A stretch of DNA of 64,000 bases, from contig CM055194.1 in NCBI GenBank assembly GCA_029224185.1, positions 25,175,902 to 25,239,901 on the forward strand, written 5' to 3'. The position numbers and the translations under genes are program-made. A model generated the notes under the pieces. That model was given only the letters and a program-made list of their open reading frames with translations, was not told the DNA's origin and ran no database searches. This document shows, piece by piece, positions 37,434-49,787 of this stretch. The DNA comes from Karalla daura. Taxonomy: Eukaryota > Chordata > Actinopteri > Chaetodontiformes > Leiognathidae. The first letter of the stretch is position 1. Every line of letters begins with the position of its first letter.

Positions 37434-37670
37434 GAGGGTGCGTCACAGTAGCAGGGCTCAGACACACGCAGCTCGTTGTTGTGTTCAGTCTGACCCCAGG
37501 TCTTGTCTCGTCTCCATCCTCAGTAAATCATTCCTATGTAATCTATTAAAGTTGTTCACTAAATTAGTGTGGATCTAAATGAACTTTAGACTTTAGGTGT
37601 TTTTTTTCTCAGAAAGGTGGCTAAAGATTGAATAGTTGTAGGTGGAATCATAAAGAAATTATGGTGTTAT

Positions 37671-37672
37671 TG

Positions 37673-37722
<50 letters not shown>
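37671..37722. repeat. (ATT)n microsatellite
   Basis: About 16 ATT units. Confidence 0.96.
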
Positions 37723-37723
<1 letters not shown>

Positions 37724-38518
37724 TAAGCAGGCTCAGCAGATTAGGGTTAATTAAAACCTTCTCATATGAAACACTGACATCTTGGATTTGAGACTCTCCA
37801 CCGGTGCTTTAGATTCTCAGATTATTCTCCGATTATTCTCATATTCAGGATCTGAAAACCTGAAATTCTGTCCCAGTTTAATCCCTTCTAAGGACACAAC
37901 ACATCTGTAACAGTCCTTAGAACAAAATCGAGACGTTCTTTGTTGTTTCCATTTGAAAGAAAATAAATCATTTCCCTCAAAATAACTTGAAGATAAAGAC
38001 TAGTTTGACTGAACATTATGAACCAGAGACTCTGTCAACAAAAGAGGAAGTTTATAAATTCATTTCAATAAATGGATAAAAATAGGTGTAAAAATCAAAT
38101 TGATGATATGACATGATAAGATAATAAAAACTCTGATGGGACTGAGTAAATAATGCCAATAAATCCTTAAATTTTCCTCCCATTTGTTCAGATTATTTGA
38201 GGGTGACTAGAGAGCTTCTCGGCTCCTCTCAGAGCTGCAGTCGACTAACGTACGGAACGACTGAAACGCTTCAGTCTGAGCATCAGACGCCTCCGACGCA
38301 GGTGGAACTTCCTTCTGCTCACTTATGTCTATATCTGGGTTTTACAGAGTTAAGATGTTTCCACCTGTGCAAAGAATCTCACCCTCAAACAAACAGCCCA
38401 AAGATTTTGGATTATGTGTTCGTATATATATTAATCATTAATGTGGCATTCATCACAATCATGGCCAAAGCACACAACTCTGAGAGTGTTGCCATGTAAA
38501 ACACCCAAGCATCAAAAT

Positions 38519-38519
<1 letters not shown>

Positions 38520-38569
<50 letters not shown>
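38520..38569. repeat. (GT)25 microsatellite
   Basis: Uninterrupted GT. Confidence 0.97.
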
Positions 38570-38570
<1 letters not shown>

Positions 38571-38642
38571 ATCACTAAATGAGCTGTGCTGTGGAGCAGG
38601 GCCTCTGGTGGAGCTCCAGACCTGGGTCAGCTGAAGGTCTGG

Positions 38643-38821
38643 CTCCTGCAGCTCCTGCAGCTCCTGCAGCTCCTGCTGCTCCTGCTGCTCCTGCAGCTCC
38701 TGCAGCTCCTGCTGCTCCTGCTGCTCCTGCAGCTCCTGCAGCTCCTGCAGCTCCTGCTGCTCCTGCTGCTCCTGCTGCTCCTGCAGCTCCTGCAGCTCCT
38801 GCTGCTCCTGCTGCTCCTGCT
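38643..38821. repeat. 9-bp repeat CTCCTGCAG/CTCCTGCTG, ~20 copies
   Basis: Because the unit is three codons long it gives long Pro-Ala, Leu-rich or Ser-Arg-Cys frames, all without gene context. It lies mid-intron and carries no splice signals, so it is not treated as an exon. Confidence 0.95.
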
Positions 38822-40210
38822 AGCAGGACGCCGGGCGGTCTGAAGAGACGCTCCGCTCACATCGTTGGTGTTGGAGTAGCTTCATCACCCCCAGGACCGT
38901 CTGAATCCATTCTCTGAGCGTAATCGGTGTAAAAGGCGCCATGACGGGGTAATTATTTCTCCATTTGCTCCATTTGCATTTCAGGGCTGCTGCTAACGAA
39001 CGCTAGCGCAGGTTCTGAGGCCTTAAAGATAAATTAATAATCTGGAGTATTTAAAACCCATGAAACATTTAAATTAAGTAATTTCACTTCCTAAAGGGCA
39101 GATTTCCCCATACATAAGCAGACAGACACACTTTTTAAATAAACATCAGCGCTAATCACTGAGACAGGAATCACAGCCAGAGCAGCAAATGTTTAGCGGA
39201 GCTGTTAATGGTTCCTCGGGGGCTGCGCCTGCTCCGGCTTCCATTAGACGGGATTTAGACAAAGTTGATGCCTCGCACCTCGTCTCCCGCAACTTGGAAC
39301 TCTTTTGGTCCAGGTGCATTATGAGGAGCTGACTGGGGCCGTGGTCTCTCTGTGAGCTGCTGAGCAGCTGCAGCTGGAGCACAGAGCAGCGATGTGGGCC
39401 AGGCGCCTTTGATCAGCTTTTAACGGAAATCGATTGGAATTGTTGCTCTGCCCCAATTTAGAAGACATCTTATCAAACTGAGCTGCAAAGGGGTGTAAAG
39501 ACTACAAGTGTTCATTTTTGTTCCTCTCGTGCTGCAAATTTAGTAATTGGCTGTGATATTTGGCTGCAGGCAGTAACCTAATAAGGCCATCCAAGGTTAA
39601 TGATAGACCCTTTTTAGACTGGCTCAACGTCTGACACCGATATGAAAAACAATTATTACTTACATGAGAGACACTCAGGGCAGAAGTCTCTGACATGCGG
39701 AGCGCTGCAGCTCTGGCTCTTACTCACTGCTGCTGTTTGTTGCAGCTCCGCAGCCATCACTTCCCAGGAAAACCGGCGCCACAAATCTACGTGATTTAAC
39801 GTCTCTCCCTTCCAAACAGCTGGAGTCAGCACAAGTATCATGTGCCATTGCCAATCTGCCGTCAGGGCGTCCTCTGGCAGGCTATTTACGGCTTCCCCTC
39901 CTGCTTTATTAGCCATAGATTATGGGTGGTCGTGGACAGCGCAGCCTCTGCTGTCGAGGGAGCCTTGTAACGCAGGCGGCCTCGTCCAGCCTGGAACACT
40001 GCAGCAGTAAATAGAGGCTGGAGGAACCTGTCCTCTCCCCACCTCTCAGCCACTTCTCATCATGCATGCTGCCACTGGTAGTTCACATGTGTCCACCGCA
40101 GCAGCTCCAGCACGTGCAGCCTCCATAGGAGCCGTGATGTGTTCAGACCATCACTGTTCCTATGCCATGGAACATGTATCCACGCTACAAACAAATACAC
40201 AGATTTTACG

Positions 40211-40621
40211 CATCATATACAACAACCATCATATACAACAACCATCATATGCAACAACCATCATATGCAACAACCATCATATACAACAACCATCATATAC
40301 AACAACCATCATATGCAACAACCATTATATACAACAACCATCATATGCAACAACCATTATATACAACAACCATCATATGCAACAACCATCATATACAACA
40401 ACCATCATATACAACAACCATCATGTACAACAACCATCATATACAACAACCATCATATACACCAACAACCATCATATGCAACAACCATCATATACACCAA
40501 CAACCATCATATGCAACAACCATCATATACAACAACCATCATGTACAACAACCATCATATGCAACCACCATCATATACAACAACCATCATATGCAACCAC
40601 CATCATATACACCAACAACCA
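40211..40621. repeat. 16-bp minisatellite CATCATATACAACAAC, ~25 copies
   Basis: ATAC and ATGC variants alternate, and a few units are lengthened by CACCAACAAC. A short TACGC/TACAC array follows at 40770-40820. Confidence 0.97.
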
Positions 40622-41206
40622 GGGCGTTCAGTGTCCCAGGAGAATTTTTTTTCCCAGAGTCAATCCGTGAAAATCCGGGACAGTCAGGGAAACCGGGACA
40701 GGTGGCAGCGCTAGTCAGAGCTGGTGTTGTGCCGAGGTTGCTCCCCCCGTCGGGACTCGTCTCCCCTGGTTACACTACTACGCTACGCTACGCTACACTA
40801 TCCCACACTACGCTACACTATATGTGAAAAATAGAAAACAAAGGTGTGTCCGAGGCTCTGCTAAGCAGCAGTTTGCTTGTTTCTCCCTATGAAGGCTTTT
40901 GTTCCCCTGTATGTGTTTGGACTTCCTCATCATTGTCTTCTATAGTGTGGACGGCTGTCCCTGCTCCGTCCCCTGACGGCTGGCTCTGTCCCACTGTCCC
41001 ACCGCTGAGACTTAATAGCACCAAAGCAGAAGATGGACGCGATACGTGATCATGTCACTCAAGTTTGGTCCTCATATTCAGGGATTCATTTCCTGAACAG
41101 CATGTCATAATACACACACACACACATTTATTCACTGGAGCTCCTTCCCTGGATCGGTCCAGTGACCCAGTCATCCCAGGCCTTCCCCAGGCATCCTGCT
41201 CTCCTC

Positions 41207-41262
41207 CTGCTCTCCTCCTGCTCTCCTCCTGCTCTCCTCCTGGTCTCCTCCTGGTTCCTCCT
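41207..41262. repeat. 11-bp tandem repeat CTCTCCTCCTG, ~5 copies
   Basis: Pyrimidine-rich short array. Confidence 0.92.
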
Positions 41263-41679
41263 GGTATCTGCAGTCATCTGCTGTGTCCGTCTGGTTTCCT
41301 TTCATCTCACATTACCTGTTAGTGGTCTCCACTTGTTCCACCGGTAGCAGCTCTCATTTTTACAACTTCTTCCTCCTTTTTAACAGAGGTGGCTCCTAGG
41401 TATTGAAGGTTTGGGACTCTAGGTAATTCTGTGTCTTGGATGCGTGTTCTTGACTCGTCTTGTAGATGTGTAGCAGGGTTCTGTCTCCCCACTGCTCACG
41501 TCCTGCTCCTTCTCCGTTTGCCATCCTTCTAGCTTTTTAGCTTTCAGCTTTATTTTTGTATTTTTTTACGGGGTTTATGACACTTCTCTGTTAAACAGTT
41601 CTATGTTTGTACGTTCTATGTTTGTACTTCTTGTCCTGCTGCTTTGTCTCTAACTGGCCTGGCTCTTTCTGTTTTCCAG

Positions 41680-42240
41680 AACTCGGCCTCGTCTGCAGCC
41701 TCCACCCCCAGCGCTCCGGTGACCGGCTACAAGCGGATGGTGATTCCCACTCAGCCTCCTCTCACCGCCACCAAGAAGTCCACGCCCAAACCTCAGGCCC
41801 CCGCGGCGGCCCCGCCCCCCTCCAGCCCGGCGCTGAAGCCTCAGAGCCACGCCCCCCAGCCCGTCCCCGCCTCCTACGCCACGGCCTCCACCCCCAGCCA
41901 GCCCACCTTCAACGTGCAGGTCCGCTCGGCCCAGCCGGGCCCGCAGCACCAGGCGGCCGCCGGCCTCCAGTTCAGCCCCCAGGCGGTCCGCAGCCCCCCC
42001 CAGGTCCAGTACATGCCCGCCCAGCACAAGAGCCCCGACTTCGCCTACGGGCCCCCCCAGCCCGGCTTCTCCCCCATGGGAGGGTACCAGGAGCAGCAGC
42101 TGCACCCTGGAGGAGCCCGGAGGCCGGAGTTCAACCCCCCCCAGGTCTACCAGCCCCCCCCCGGCCCCAAGAAGACCTACATCACTGACCCCCCCCCCAG
42201 TCTGGCTCCATACACCCCAGGACCTGCTGTCCCTCCAAAG
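41680..42240 (+). CDS. lpp: lpp coding exon D (residues 138-324, large proline-rich exon)
   Basis: The acceptor TTTTCCAG at 41672-41679 is followed by 187 codons ending AAG|GTAGGA. Recognisable human-like blocks are VTGYKRMVIPTQPPLTATKKST (151-172), QPVPASYATAS (197-207), PTFNVQVRSAQP (212-223) and GPKKTYITDP (299-308). Between them the tyrosine/glycine-rich stretch of mammalian LPP is shortened and replaced by Pro/Gln-rich sequence. This explains most of the shorter pre-LIM region. The exon is far more GC-rich than its introns. It holds several C homopolymers, the longest being ten C at 42189-42198, and internal CCCCCCAG/GT strings that look like splice sites but keep the frame when left unspliced. 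The open frame on the opposite strand here is a shadow. Confidence 0.93.
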
Positions 42241-42315
42241 GTAGGAGACCAGACATGATGTTTGTTCCCTCAGCGTTTCCATAATGTTGCAGTACATGTG
42301 TAGCATGTTAGTTTT

Positions 42316-42361
42316 TGGTCAGGCTTTGGTATGATCATATGATCATTCCAAAGCCTGACCA
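42316..42361. repeat. 46-bp near-perfect palindrome
   Basis: Arms of 23 bp (TGGTCAGGCTTTGG... and its complement) with one mismatch and no spacer, 75 bp after the exon D donor. Confidence 0.9.
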
Positions 42362-42860
42362 TATGATCTATTTACTTATATTGGGGGAATATTGGGAATA
42401 TTGTCAGCGAGGAATGAACAGGCCATTAAACAGGACCTGAAAGTTTAATGAGAAATGTAAAAAGCAAGCAATAAAAAAAATAATCAATAAGAAATACAAC
42501 TATGCAACACATGAAGACCACCAGCAGACCTAAGAAGAAGTTGTGTCTTTACATATGAGGAACAAGAGAAGAGACCTCAGAGTGGCAGTTCTGCTACAGA
42601 ATAACATAGAGCAGCAGAACAATAGCAGAGCTGAAGAGAGGAGGAGGAAGAGGAGAGTGGTGTCAGAAAGATGCAGGTGAGGAGAGAAGATGCTCTCAGG
42701 AGCTCTGGAGATGTTTGAATCACCTGGACCTTCTCAGGTTGTGTGAAAAGCATCTCAGTCCTTCTGCAGCAGCTGATGTGGTTTCTACTGGCACCAGTCC
42801 AGGGTTCAGGCTCTTCGAGCGCCAGCAGAAAGACGGAGCTCTGCTTTGCTGCACAGCAAC

Positions 42861-43311
42861 CTGCAGCCTCCAGAAGCTGCAGGCTCCAGAAGCTGCAGGC
42901 TCCAGAAGCTGCAGGCTCCAGAAGCTGCAGGCTCCAGAAGCTGCAGCCTCCAGAAGCTGCAGGCTCCAGAAGCTGCAGGCTCCAGAAGCTGCAGGCTCCA
43001 GAAGCTGCAGCCTCCAGAAGCTGCAGGCTCCAGAAGCTGCAGGCTCCAGAAGCTGCAGCCTCCAGAAGCTGCAGGCTCCAGAAGCTGCAGCCTCCAGAAG
43101 CTGCAGGCTCCAGAAGCTGCAGGCTCCAGAAGCTGCAGCCTCCAGAAGCTGCAGCCTCCAGAAGCTGCAGCCTCCAGAAGCTGCAGGCTCCAGAAGCTGC
43201 AGCCTCCAGAAGCTGCAGGCTCCAGAAGCTGCAGGCTCCAGAAGCTGCAGCCTCCAGAAGCTGCAGCCTCCAGAAGCTGCAGCCTCCAGAAGCTGCAGCC
43301 TCCAGAAGCTG
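42861..43311. repeat. 16-bp minisatellite CCAGAAGCTGCAGGCT, ~28 copies
   Basis: Two unit types differ by G/C after CTGCAG. It gives spurious frames of 160-270 aa on both strands. Confidence 0.97.
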
Positions 43312-43474
43312 CTGCTCTTGCTGCTGAGCAGTGAAGCTCAGATGAAGCAGCTGCAGATCGACCTCGCAGCGTTCACTGAACAGGCCTTTCACTCATGCTA
43401 TACACTCTTCAATAATGTAGAGATCTGTGTGTGGCATGTGTGGTAGTGTGGTATTTACTCTCATGCATATTTGT

Positions 43475-43506
43475 GAGTGTGTGTGTGTGTGTGTGCATGT
43501 GTGTGC
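43475..43506. repeat. (GT)n short microsatellite
   Basis: GT with a GCATGT break. Confidence 0.92.
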
Positions 43507-44231
43507 AGCATGCACACTATTGTGCAGCATCAAATGGCAATGCACTGGGGAGATGCTTGCCATCCTTCATTGAAATGCTCAGAATAAACAGTTGTTTTAA
43601 CCTTTATGAATTTTTCAGGAAGATCTTCTCTGTAGGGGCTTTGCACCATCTGATTTCATTTTGTCTTATAAAAGCCAGCGCGTATTCCTATGTACACGTT
43701 ACATCTGCCCGCTGTGCATTATCAGCCTCGGCTTGTAGCTCTATGCTGATTTATGTTTCGTTTAGTCCTGCTCAGAGGGAATACGTCCAAAGTTAAAGTT
43801 AAACGTGAAGGCAAAAGGAGCAACAGGAGGGGAATGCACGGCCTCACCTCTGCTGTAACTTTACATTATCGTGGATTTAGAATCTGGAAACATCTCAGGA
43901 GAGGTTGCACTGGAGCTGTTCTCTGTAGAAAAGGTTTATTAACACCTTGAAAAGAAGGTTCAGCAGGTGTTTCCCTCAGTTCTGCCTCTGCAGAACTTTG
44001 AGATCAGCTTCTAGATGGACACGTCTGGAGGAGCAGCGCCAGCTGTTTGTTGTGATACAGCAGAATCTACTGTCCTAACGTCAGTACGATGGTCTCATTT
44101 CAGTGCTCACAGATAATGAAGATATTAACGTTTTGAATGTTTTAAGGCTAAATGTAAACACACAGTCTTTCATCGCTGCAGTTTATGACACATTAAGACA
44201 CAGAACATTTTCTAACAGAACCATTTGTTCA

Positions 44232-44275
44232 AAGACAACACAACACCAGCCAGTGTTCTGGTGTTGTGTTGTCTT
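44232..44275. repeat. Perfect 18-bp inverted repeat, 8-nt loop
   Basis: AAGACAACACAACACCAG at 44232-44249 and its exact complement at 44258-44275. Confidence 0.95.
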
Positions 44276-45053
44276 CAGCTGGAGATTTAATGGTCTGTTC
44301 TTAAAACTGTTATTGTTGTTGTTGTTGTTGTTTCCATGCACACATGAAACAGTGAGACTAGAAGCAGAGCGACGGTCCTGGAGCTCAGTGCATGTGGTCA
44401 TGATGAGGCTGTGATGAGGCTGCTGCAGACCTGCTCTCCAGCCTTCAGAAGCAGCGGACCTTCTGAGAGGAGAGCAGACGAGTGAGGAGAATCACAGAGT
44501 GTCGCTGCTCTCAGCAGAGCCGTCAGGGCCACAGAGACAGCTGCTCTCATCTCAGCACATCCAGCCGCAACAATCTCTGGAAAGTGAAAGGCCCTTGAGT
44601 TTTGTTTAATTCAAGGATTTTATGCTGGTTCAAAATACAAACTGGGCCTCCCAGCCTCTGGGAATAGCTCATCAAGGACTGTACTTTACTAAATACAAAT
44701 TAGCTCCAACATTGCAGAGAGTATCTTAAAAATAAGTCTAATTATATTTGTTCAGAACAAAAGTCTACATTTTCCTTGAAAAGCTCACTCTGGTCCCAGA
44801 ATGATGCATTATTAAAAAACAAAAGGTGGCGTTTAATAGATTTGTGAGCATCTCTTTGATTCCAGATAAAAGCAAATCACTAATTTACAGATGTAGCATC
44901 GACTATATAAATATCTGTGTCTCTCCCAAGGATAAACAAGGATATCCCCCCCCCCCATGCTTTACTTGACTGCTTTGAACCGCATCAGGAGACGTAGCGC
45001 TACGTAGACACTCATCTCGAGCTCTAAATGAGTCTGGCTGGCACCATGTTTGA

Positions 45054-45068
45054 CCCCCCCCCCCCCCC
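45054..45068. repeat. Poly-C run (15)
   Basis: C homopolymer. A shorter C run lies at 44947-44956 and a C-rich, i-motif-like tract at 45600-45650. Confidence 0.85.
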
Positions 45069-46967
45069 GCCCGGGCCTTTGTGTCCCAACCTTCGAGCTA
45101 ATCAGATTTTTTTGTTTATTTGTGCCGCGTGCAGCAGATCTTTAATGTCAACACGAAGCAGAGACGTTATAAAAGCCAGATTAGCCTGAAAGGAGGATCT
45201 GTGGACGCGGTCTTTGTGATCGTCACTCTGCTTGACCCGGAGTCGTGACATGTTCATAACTTCCACAAAATGCTGCTAAACCCACTTGAAAGCAGTGGCC
45301 AGTGTCTCTGTTAATCTGTTGTGTCAGTAAACCAAAACACAGTCAATTAAAGCGTCTATTTACACATTTTGTCATAATTATCAGAAATAATCTGCAGTCA
45401 TGCAGAGTTAATGGTGGTTTTGTGGAGGAGCCGGGCCGGCCCGGTGGGGGGTCCGGGCGGAGTGAGGACTTCATTCAGGAGATCACGTCACATAAAGCGG
45501 CTATTCATCGAAGGTCAGCGCCATTAGAAGGCCAAGATGAACTCCTGGGATGAAATTCTATGATCCAGACTTTTTCTAATTATAGCTCGACTGCTCTGCC
45601 CCCCCGCCCCCACGCCACCCCCCCCACCCCCCCACCCCCCCACCCCCCCCAGGCCTCCCAATCCCCCAACACATCCTTGCTCACACGTAGTGAAGGTGTA
45701 AAAGCAGCTTCTCACATCAACAGGCTCCAAGGACGCTTAATTAGCCAAATCCGCTCGTCTTTGATCTCTATTGTCGTCCAAAAAATTAACAGATTTCATG
45801 GCTGCCGGTTAACGCACCGATTTCCACGAGTCTCTGCGTCTTTTCCGAAATTGGAGGGGAGCTAAGCTGGATGATGACTTGTGTTATTGCTGAGCTTGAG
45901 TGACGTTTGACAGGGGAGGATTATTTTGAACCGCTCAATCCCTGCAGCCAGTTAAAGCCCGCTGGAAGGTCAATGACGGTTTCATCTGTCAAGTGTGTTT
46001 AAATGTGTGACGCGTCTGCCTGCTGGTCCTGGACTCTTTGCCTTTTGACCTGCCAGAGCCTTTGCATATGGTGCCATCAGGACGTGTCCAGGAGACCATC
46101 TATGCACAGACTGGGATGTGTGAGCTGCTCCGGTATTCTCCTTGACAGCACAGTAGCTCATTAACTGTGTATTTAAACAGTAAACATTCACTTCTGCTCC
46201 TGCTTCTTAACAACCTGAGCGCTCTGTGCCACCAGTTCATTCTTCATCAACCTAATTAAATGGAAACCGTGATAGAAACTGCTACCTGCGCCCACCAGGT
46301 TCACACCAAGTCATTGATGTAACACTAATTTGACACTTGTCAAAAACAAGTGTTAAAAGGGTGAAAGTCCAAAATGATAAAATTATACAAAATGAACGTT
46401 GGCAAAAGCAGCCTCAGGAAACTGAAGTGAAATCAAAGGGCGGCATAACGAATATCACCTGACCACCAGAACACGCCCGAGTCAGAACAGGCCCCCAGCC
46501 TCCAGGAGGGGTGTTCATACTGGGAGTCCTGGGACCAGGAGAGCAACCATAAAGAGCTCTGAGTCAGAGTTGGTAAAGCGCAGGAATGTTTTTCGAGCGT
46601 CTGTCCGTCGTATTGGCCAGATGAGACGTAGGACTTGAGGGGCCCTGAGCCGGGGCCCTGAGGGCCCCCGAACAGACCACAGCTGATCTCACTGAAGAAA
46701 AACCTCAAAACGTTTTGTCACCAAGCTCAGCCGTGAAATGACAGAGACATTTTGGTGACTGTCCCTGTAATTATCCAGTGTTTTTAACCCACCCTAGCTC
46801 GTTATTTCAGAGTCGATTGGACTCACTGGTAATCGTCTGTGCAGAGCTGGAAGCTGCAGAGCGTTACAGTAAAACTCCTCTTTCATGTGAGCAGAGCTCC
46901 TCAGATTTCTGTCTGGGGCTGTTTACATCATACGTGATGCCTCGTCCTCAGGTGGTTGACCCCAGCT

Positions 46968-47042
46968 GACCCTCCCTACACAGCTCAGAGCAGAGCTGTG
47001 TAGGGAGGGTCTCTTTAACTTTAAAGAACTCTTTAAAGAGTT
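46968..47042. repeat. Perfect 19-bp hairpin plus 16-bp palindrome
   Basis: GACCCTCCCTACACAGCTC at 46968-46986 pairs exactly with 46993-47011 across a 6-nt loop. The perfect palindrome AACTCTTTAAAGAGTT follows at 47027-47042. Confidence 0.95.
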
Positions 47043-47857
47043 ACCAGCGCCGCTGTCGATTAGCGGCCGGGCCGCGGCACCGGGCCCAGCTACAAAGTGA
47101 GCGCCCCGGGCAGAGAGCACAGCTGACCACAGACCTGCCTCTGCTGCCCCCTGATCCCAGCTCTGCACAGCCACCTTGAAACAAATTGTACTTTGTTCCA
47201 CACCAAACAAATAGTCCTGTATTTTTATCAGATTGTGTGATTGATATATTGATATATATTTCTCCACTGTCTAATTTCCCCCTGGCTGCAGGGAAAACGA
47301 GTAGACACGTCCTCAGAAACCTGAGGAACTCTACAAATCAATGTTATACTGAACCATAAACTCAACATCAGAGAAAGCAGCGTTATATTATCGCAGATCC
47401 TCAACGTGTCTGTTCTTCTCTCTGTTTAAAGGCCGACCTCAACGTTTCTATTCTTGTGTTGCAATTTCTGCCAAATTCATTTACAGTGGAGCTCTAAAAA
47501 GGATCCCACCGCTAAAAGAAGACGTGTGTGTCTGAAGCATGCACACACAAACAGTTTGGTTGAAAGGTGCAAATGATGAACCTGGGAATATAATTAGAAC
47601 ACATTCAGAGCAGTTTCTCAGGCAGCGCTGTTGTCTTTGCAGCACAATTAAAAACACAATGAGTCACGGTTTAAAACAACAAACCCACTCAGATGTGAAG
47701 TCTGAGTCTCCGGTTCCACCTGTGAGAACCTGTGACCTCGCTGCAGCTTCTCCTCTCCATGTCGAACAGGTCAGCATCACCAGACTGAAGGCGGAGACAC
47801 GATGAAGATGTGTTCATCACGATTCACTCAGTCCTTCACCGAGCGAGCAGATGAATG

Positions 47858-47882
47858 CCCCCCCCCCCCCCCCCCCCCCCCC
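47858..47882. repeat. Poly-C run (25)
   Basis: Longest C homopolymer in the window. Confidence 0.9.
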
Positions 47883-48607
47883 ACAGACAGGAAACAACTG
47901 TCTGTGCTGCTAATGGAAGCTGAGAGTCGAACTGAAGATGTGTCTGGAATTAAGATGACTGAATTGATGATCCTCAGCGAGTTACTCTCCCAGATACTTG
48001 GTGTCAGTTGTGTTTGTCTGCGTGGTCTGAGACGTCCTGCAGCAACACGCCGTTTCTGCATGTTTCTAGCGTGTTCTCTGAGGCGCAGACGTCGCAGGCA
48101 GCCAGAGGAGGGACGTGAAGAATGCCTTCACATGATGAGATCACGGTTGCGAGGAGACCGACATTGTTTTATCCTCAGAAATCGATAACGAGGCGCTGAG
48201 ATCATCAGAGTCGCGGCGTCAACACGCGGCCTTGGGAAGAAGCCTCCGCGTTTGTTAAAACAAAAGCTGAGCTGCCAGTGCCGGCTACAAAGAGACGCTT
48301 TTACCTCTCTACCTGAATAGGACAGAAGCATTCTGTCCAACTCCTTCTTTCAATGGAAAATGTGACCCCGTTACAGCCGAGCTCATTAGAGATACAGATC
48401 AATGATGATAGATTTCAGTATTTTCTGATCTCTTTCAGCTTCTGTGACTCTCGTGCACAAAAGCAGCTGTTGGAGCTCTTCATCTGAGCCTTTGTTAAAC
48501 ATGTAAACTATAGTTTTCAACAGTTCATAGACCAAACAACGAACAGAGAGAATAATCACAGAGTAATTTCCTGGAGAAATGATCATTTATTGAAGCCCTA
48601 ATAAATG

Positions 48608-48608
48608 C

Positions 48609-48643
<35 letters not shown>

Positions 48644-48660
48644 GGCAGACAGACAGGCAG
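48608..48660. repeat. (CAGA)n tetranucleotide array
   Basis: About 13 units with a few CAGG variants, the opposite-strand equivalent of the 4.5-kb CTGT array. Confidence 0.95.
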
Positions 48661-49730
48661 ATGGATAGAACACGTCATGGCTCTGTAGTGTTGCAGCTGT
48701 AGCCGTTGGGCTGTGACCTGTTGTTTTGGGCCTTGTGGAGGTTTCATGTACCAGTAGTCGTAGCTGAGGAGGAGCCAGAGTTTCTGCTAGCAGCCTCCTG
48801 GGAGCCTCAGAGTCAGAGATGTTCCAGGAGTGAGAATCCTGAAGCCCTGTCACACACTGCAGGCAGCTCCGTCCTCTCATCCTCGCCGCCACCTCGCTCT
48901 GGAATATTAAGTCTCTCAGCGCTCCTGCCTCTAGCCGTGCGGCTCACACCGTGCAGCTGGCGTGATGCGGCTCCTTCCTCCTCGCCGCCTGCAGACGCTG
49001 CATGGAGCCGGGCAGCGCTACCCCCCCCCTGTCTGCCGGACCAGGCGGGGTTAAGTGGAGCTCCAGGCTCCAGTTACCCAGCGCTCGGTAAAGGTCAGTG
49101 CAGCGGCGTGATCCCTGAGGTCAGGGTGGAAAGTGGATCTGCTCTCTGGTGCCAGAGCACCTCCCAGCTCCTCCCAGCTCCTCCCAGTAGCAGCTCCCAG
49201 TAGCAGCTCCCAGGCTCAAAACGGCTCCTAACAAATCTCACATGCAAATTTAGCCACAAGCGACAAGAAAAAAGATTACGGCCATTAAGAGTAACGGGGT
49301 AGAGCTGATAAATATCAGGGACTTCAGACGTGATTAAAGATCGGAGCTGCTCAGACTTTGTGGTCGGCCGTAGAAAACACTGGAACAATGAGCCAAAAGC
49401 ACAGAACCTTAAGACACGTTCACTTTCAGCCTGTTTTTGATGCATTTATTGATCATGTTTACTGGTGGTGACCAGGAGTATGTATGGTAGGAGGAGTATG
49501 GAGTTGTCTGTTTTAAAGGAAGTTTCCATTGTGAAGCCTTTCTGAATGATGCTGAATTCATAAAACAATTACTAATTCATTCAGATTTTAATTATTCACC
49601 AACGTTAATGATAAGTTCCTGGTTACCAGATCTGATCAGAACCAAGTGTCAAATTAAAGGAGCGCAGTGCAGCCTCTGGCCAGCGGTGGCGCCGTGGAGC
49701 AGGTCTGTGGGTCACTGGCTCAGTTCAGAT

Positions 49731-49787
49731 TAGGAGGAGGAGGAGGAGGAGGAGGAGGAGGAACAGGAGGAGGAGGAGGAGGAGGCC
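49731..49787. repeat. (GGA)n microsatellite
   Basis: GGA with one ACA break. Confidence 0.95.

Larger units (their letters stand above)
24929..41679 (+). other. lpp: lpp intron between coding exons C and D
   Basis: About 16.75 kb. It carries the largest satellite arrays of the window (26.1, 29.1, 34.1, 36.1, 38.6 and 40.2 kb), a candidate foldback element at 32.6 kb and many CA/GT tracts. Single-copy stretches such as 25040-26140, 26960-27740, 29310-30170, 34770-36060, 37730-38510 and 38830-40200 contain no recognised gene. Confidence 0.85.

Noticed and set aside
38586..38917. Pro-Ala or Leu-rich exon at the CTCCTGCAG repeat
   Set aside because: Nine-bp tandem repeat without splice signals or relatives in LPP.
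40062..40827. Frames of about 200 aa rich in His-Gln-Asn-Thr
   Set aside because: They are produced by the 16-bp CATCATATACAACAAC minisatellite in all three phases.
41650..42306. 218-aa frame on the minus strand
   Set aside because: Shadow of lpp exon D, whose plus-strand homology and splice sites are clear.
42577..43446. Frames of 160-270 aa on both strands
   Set aside because: They are produced by the 16-bp CCAGAAGCTGCAGGCT minisatellite.
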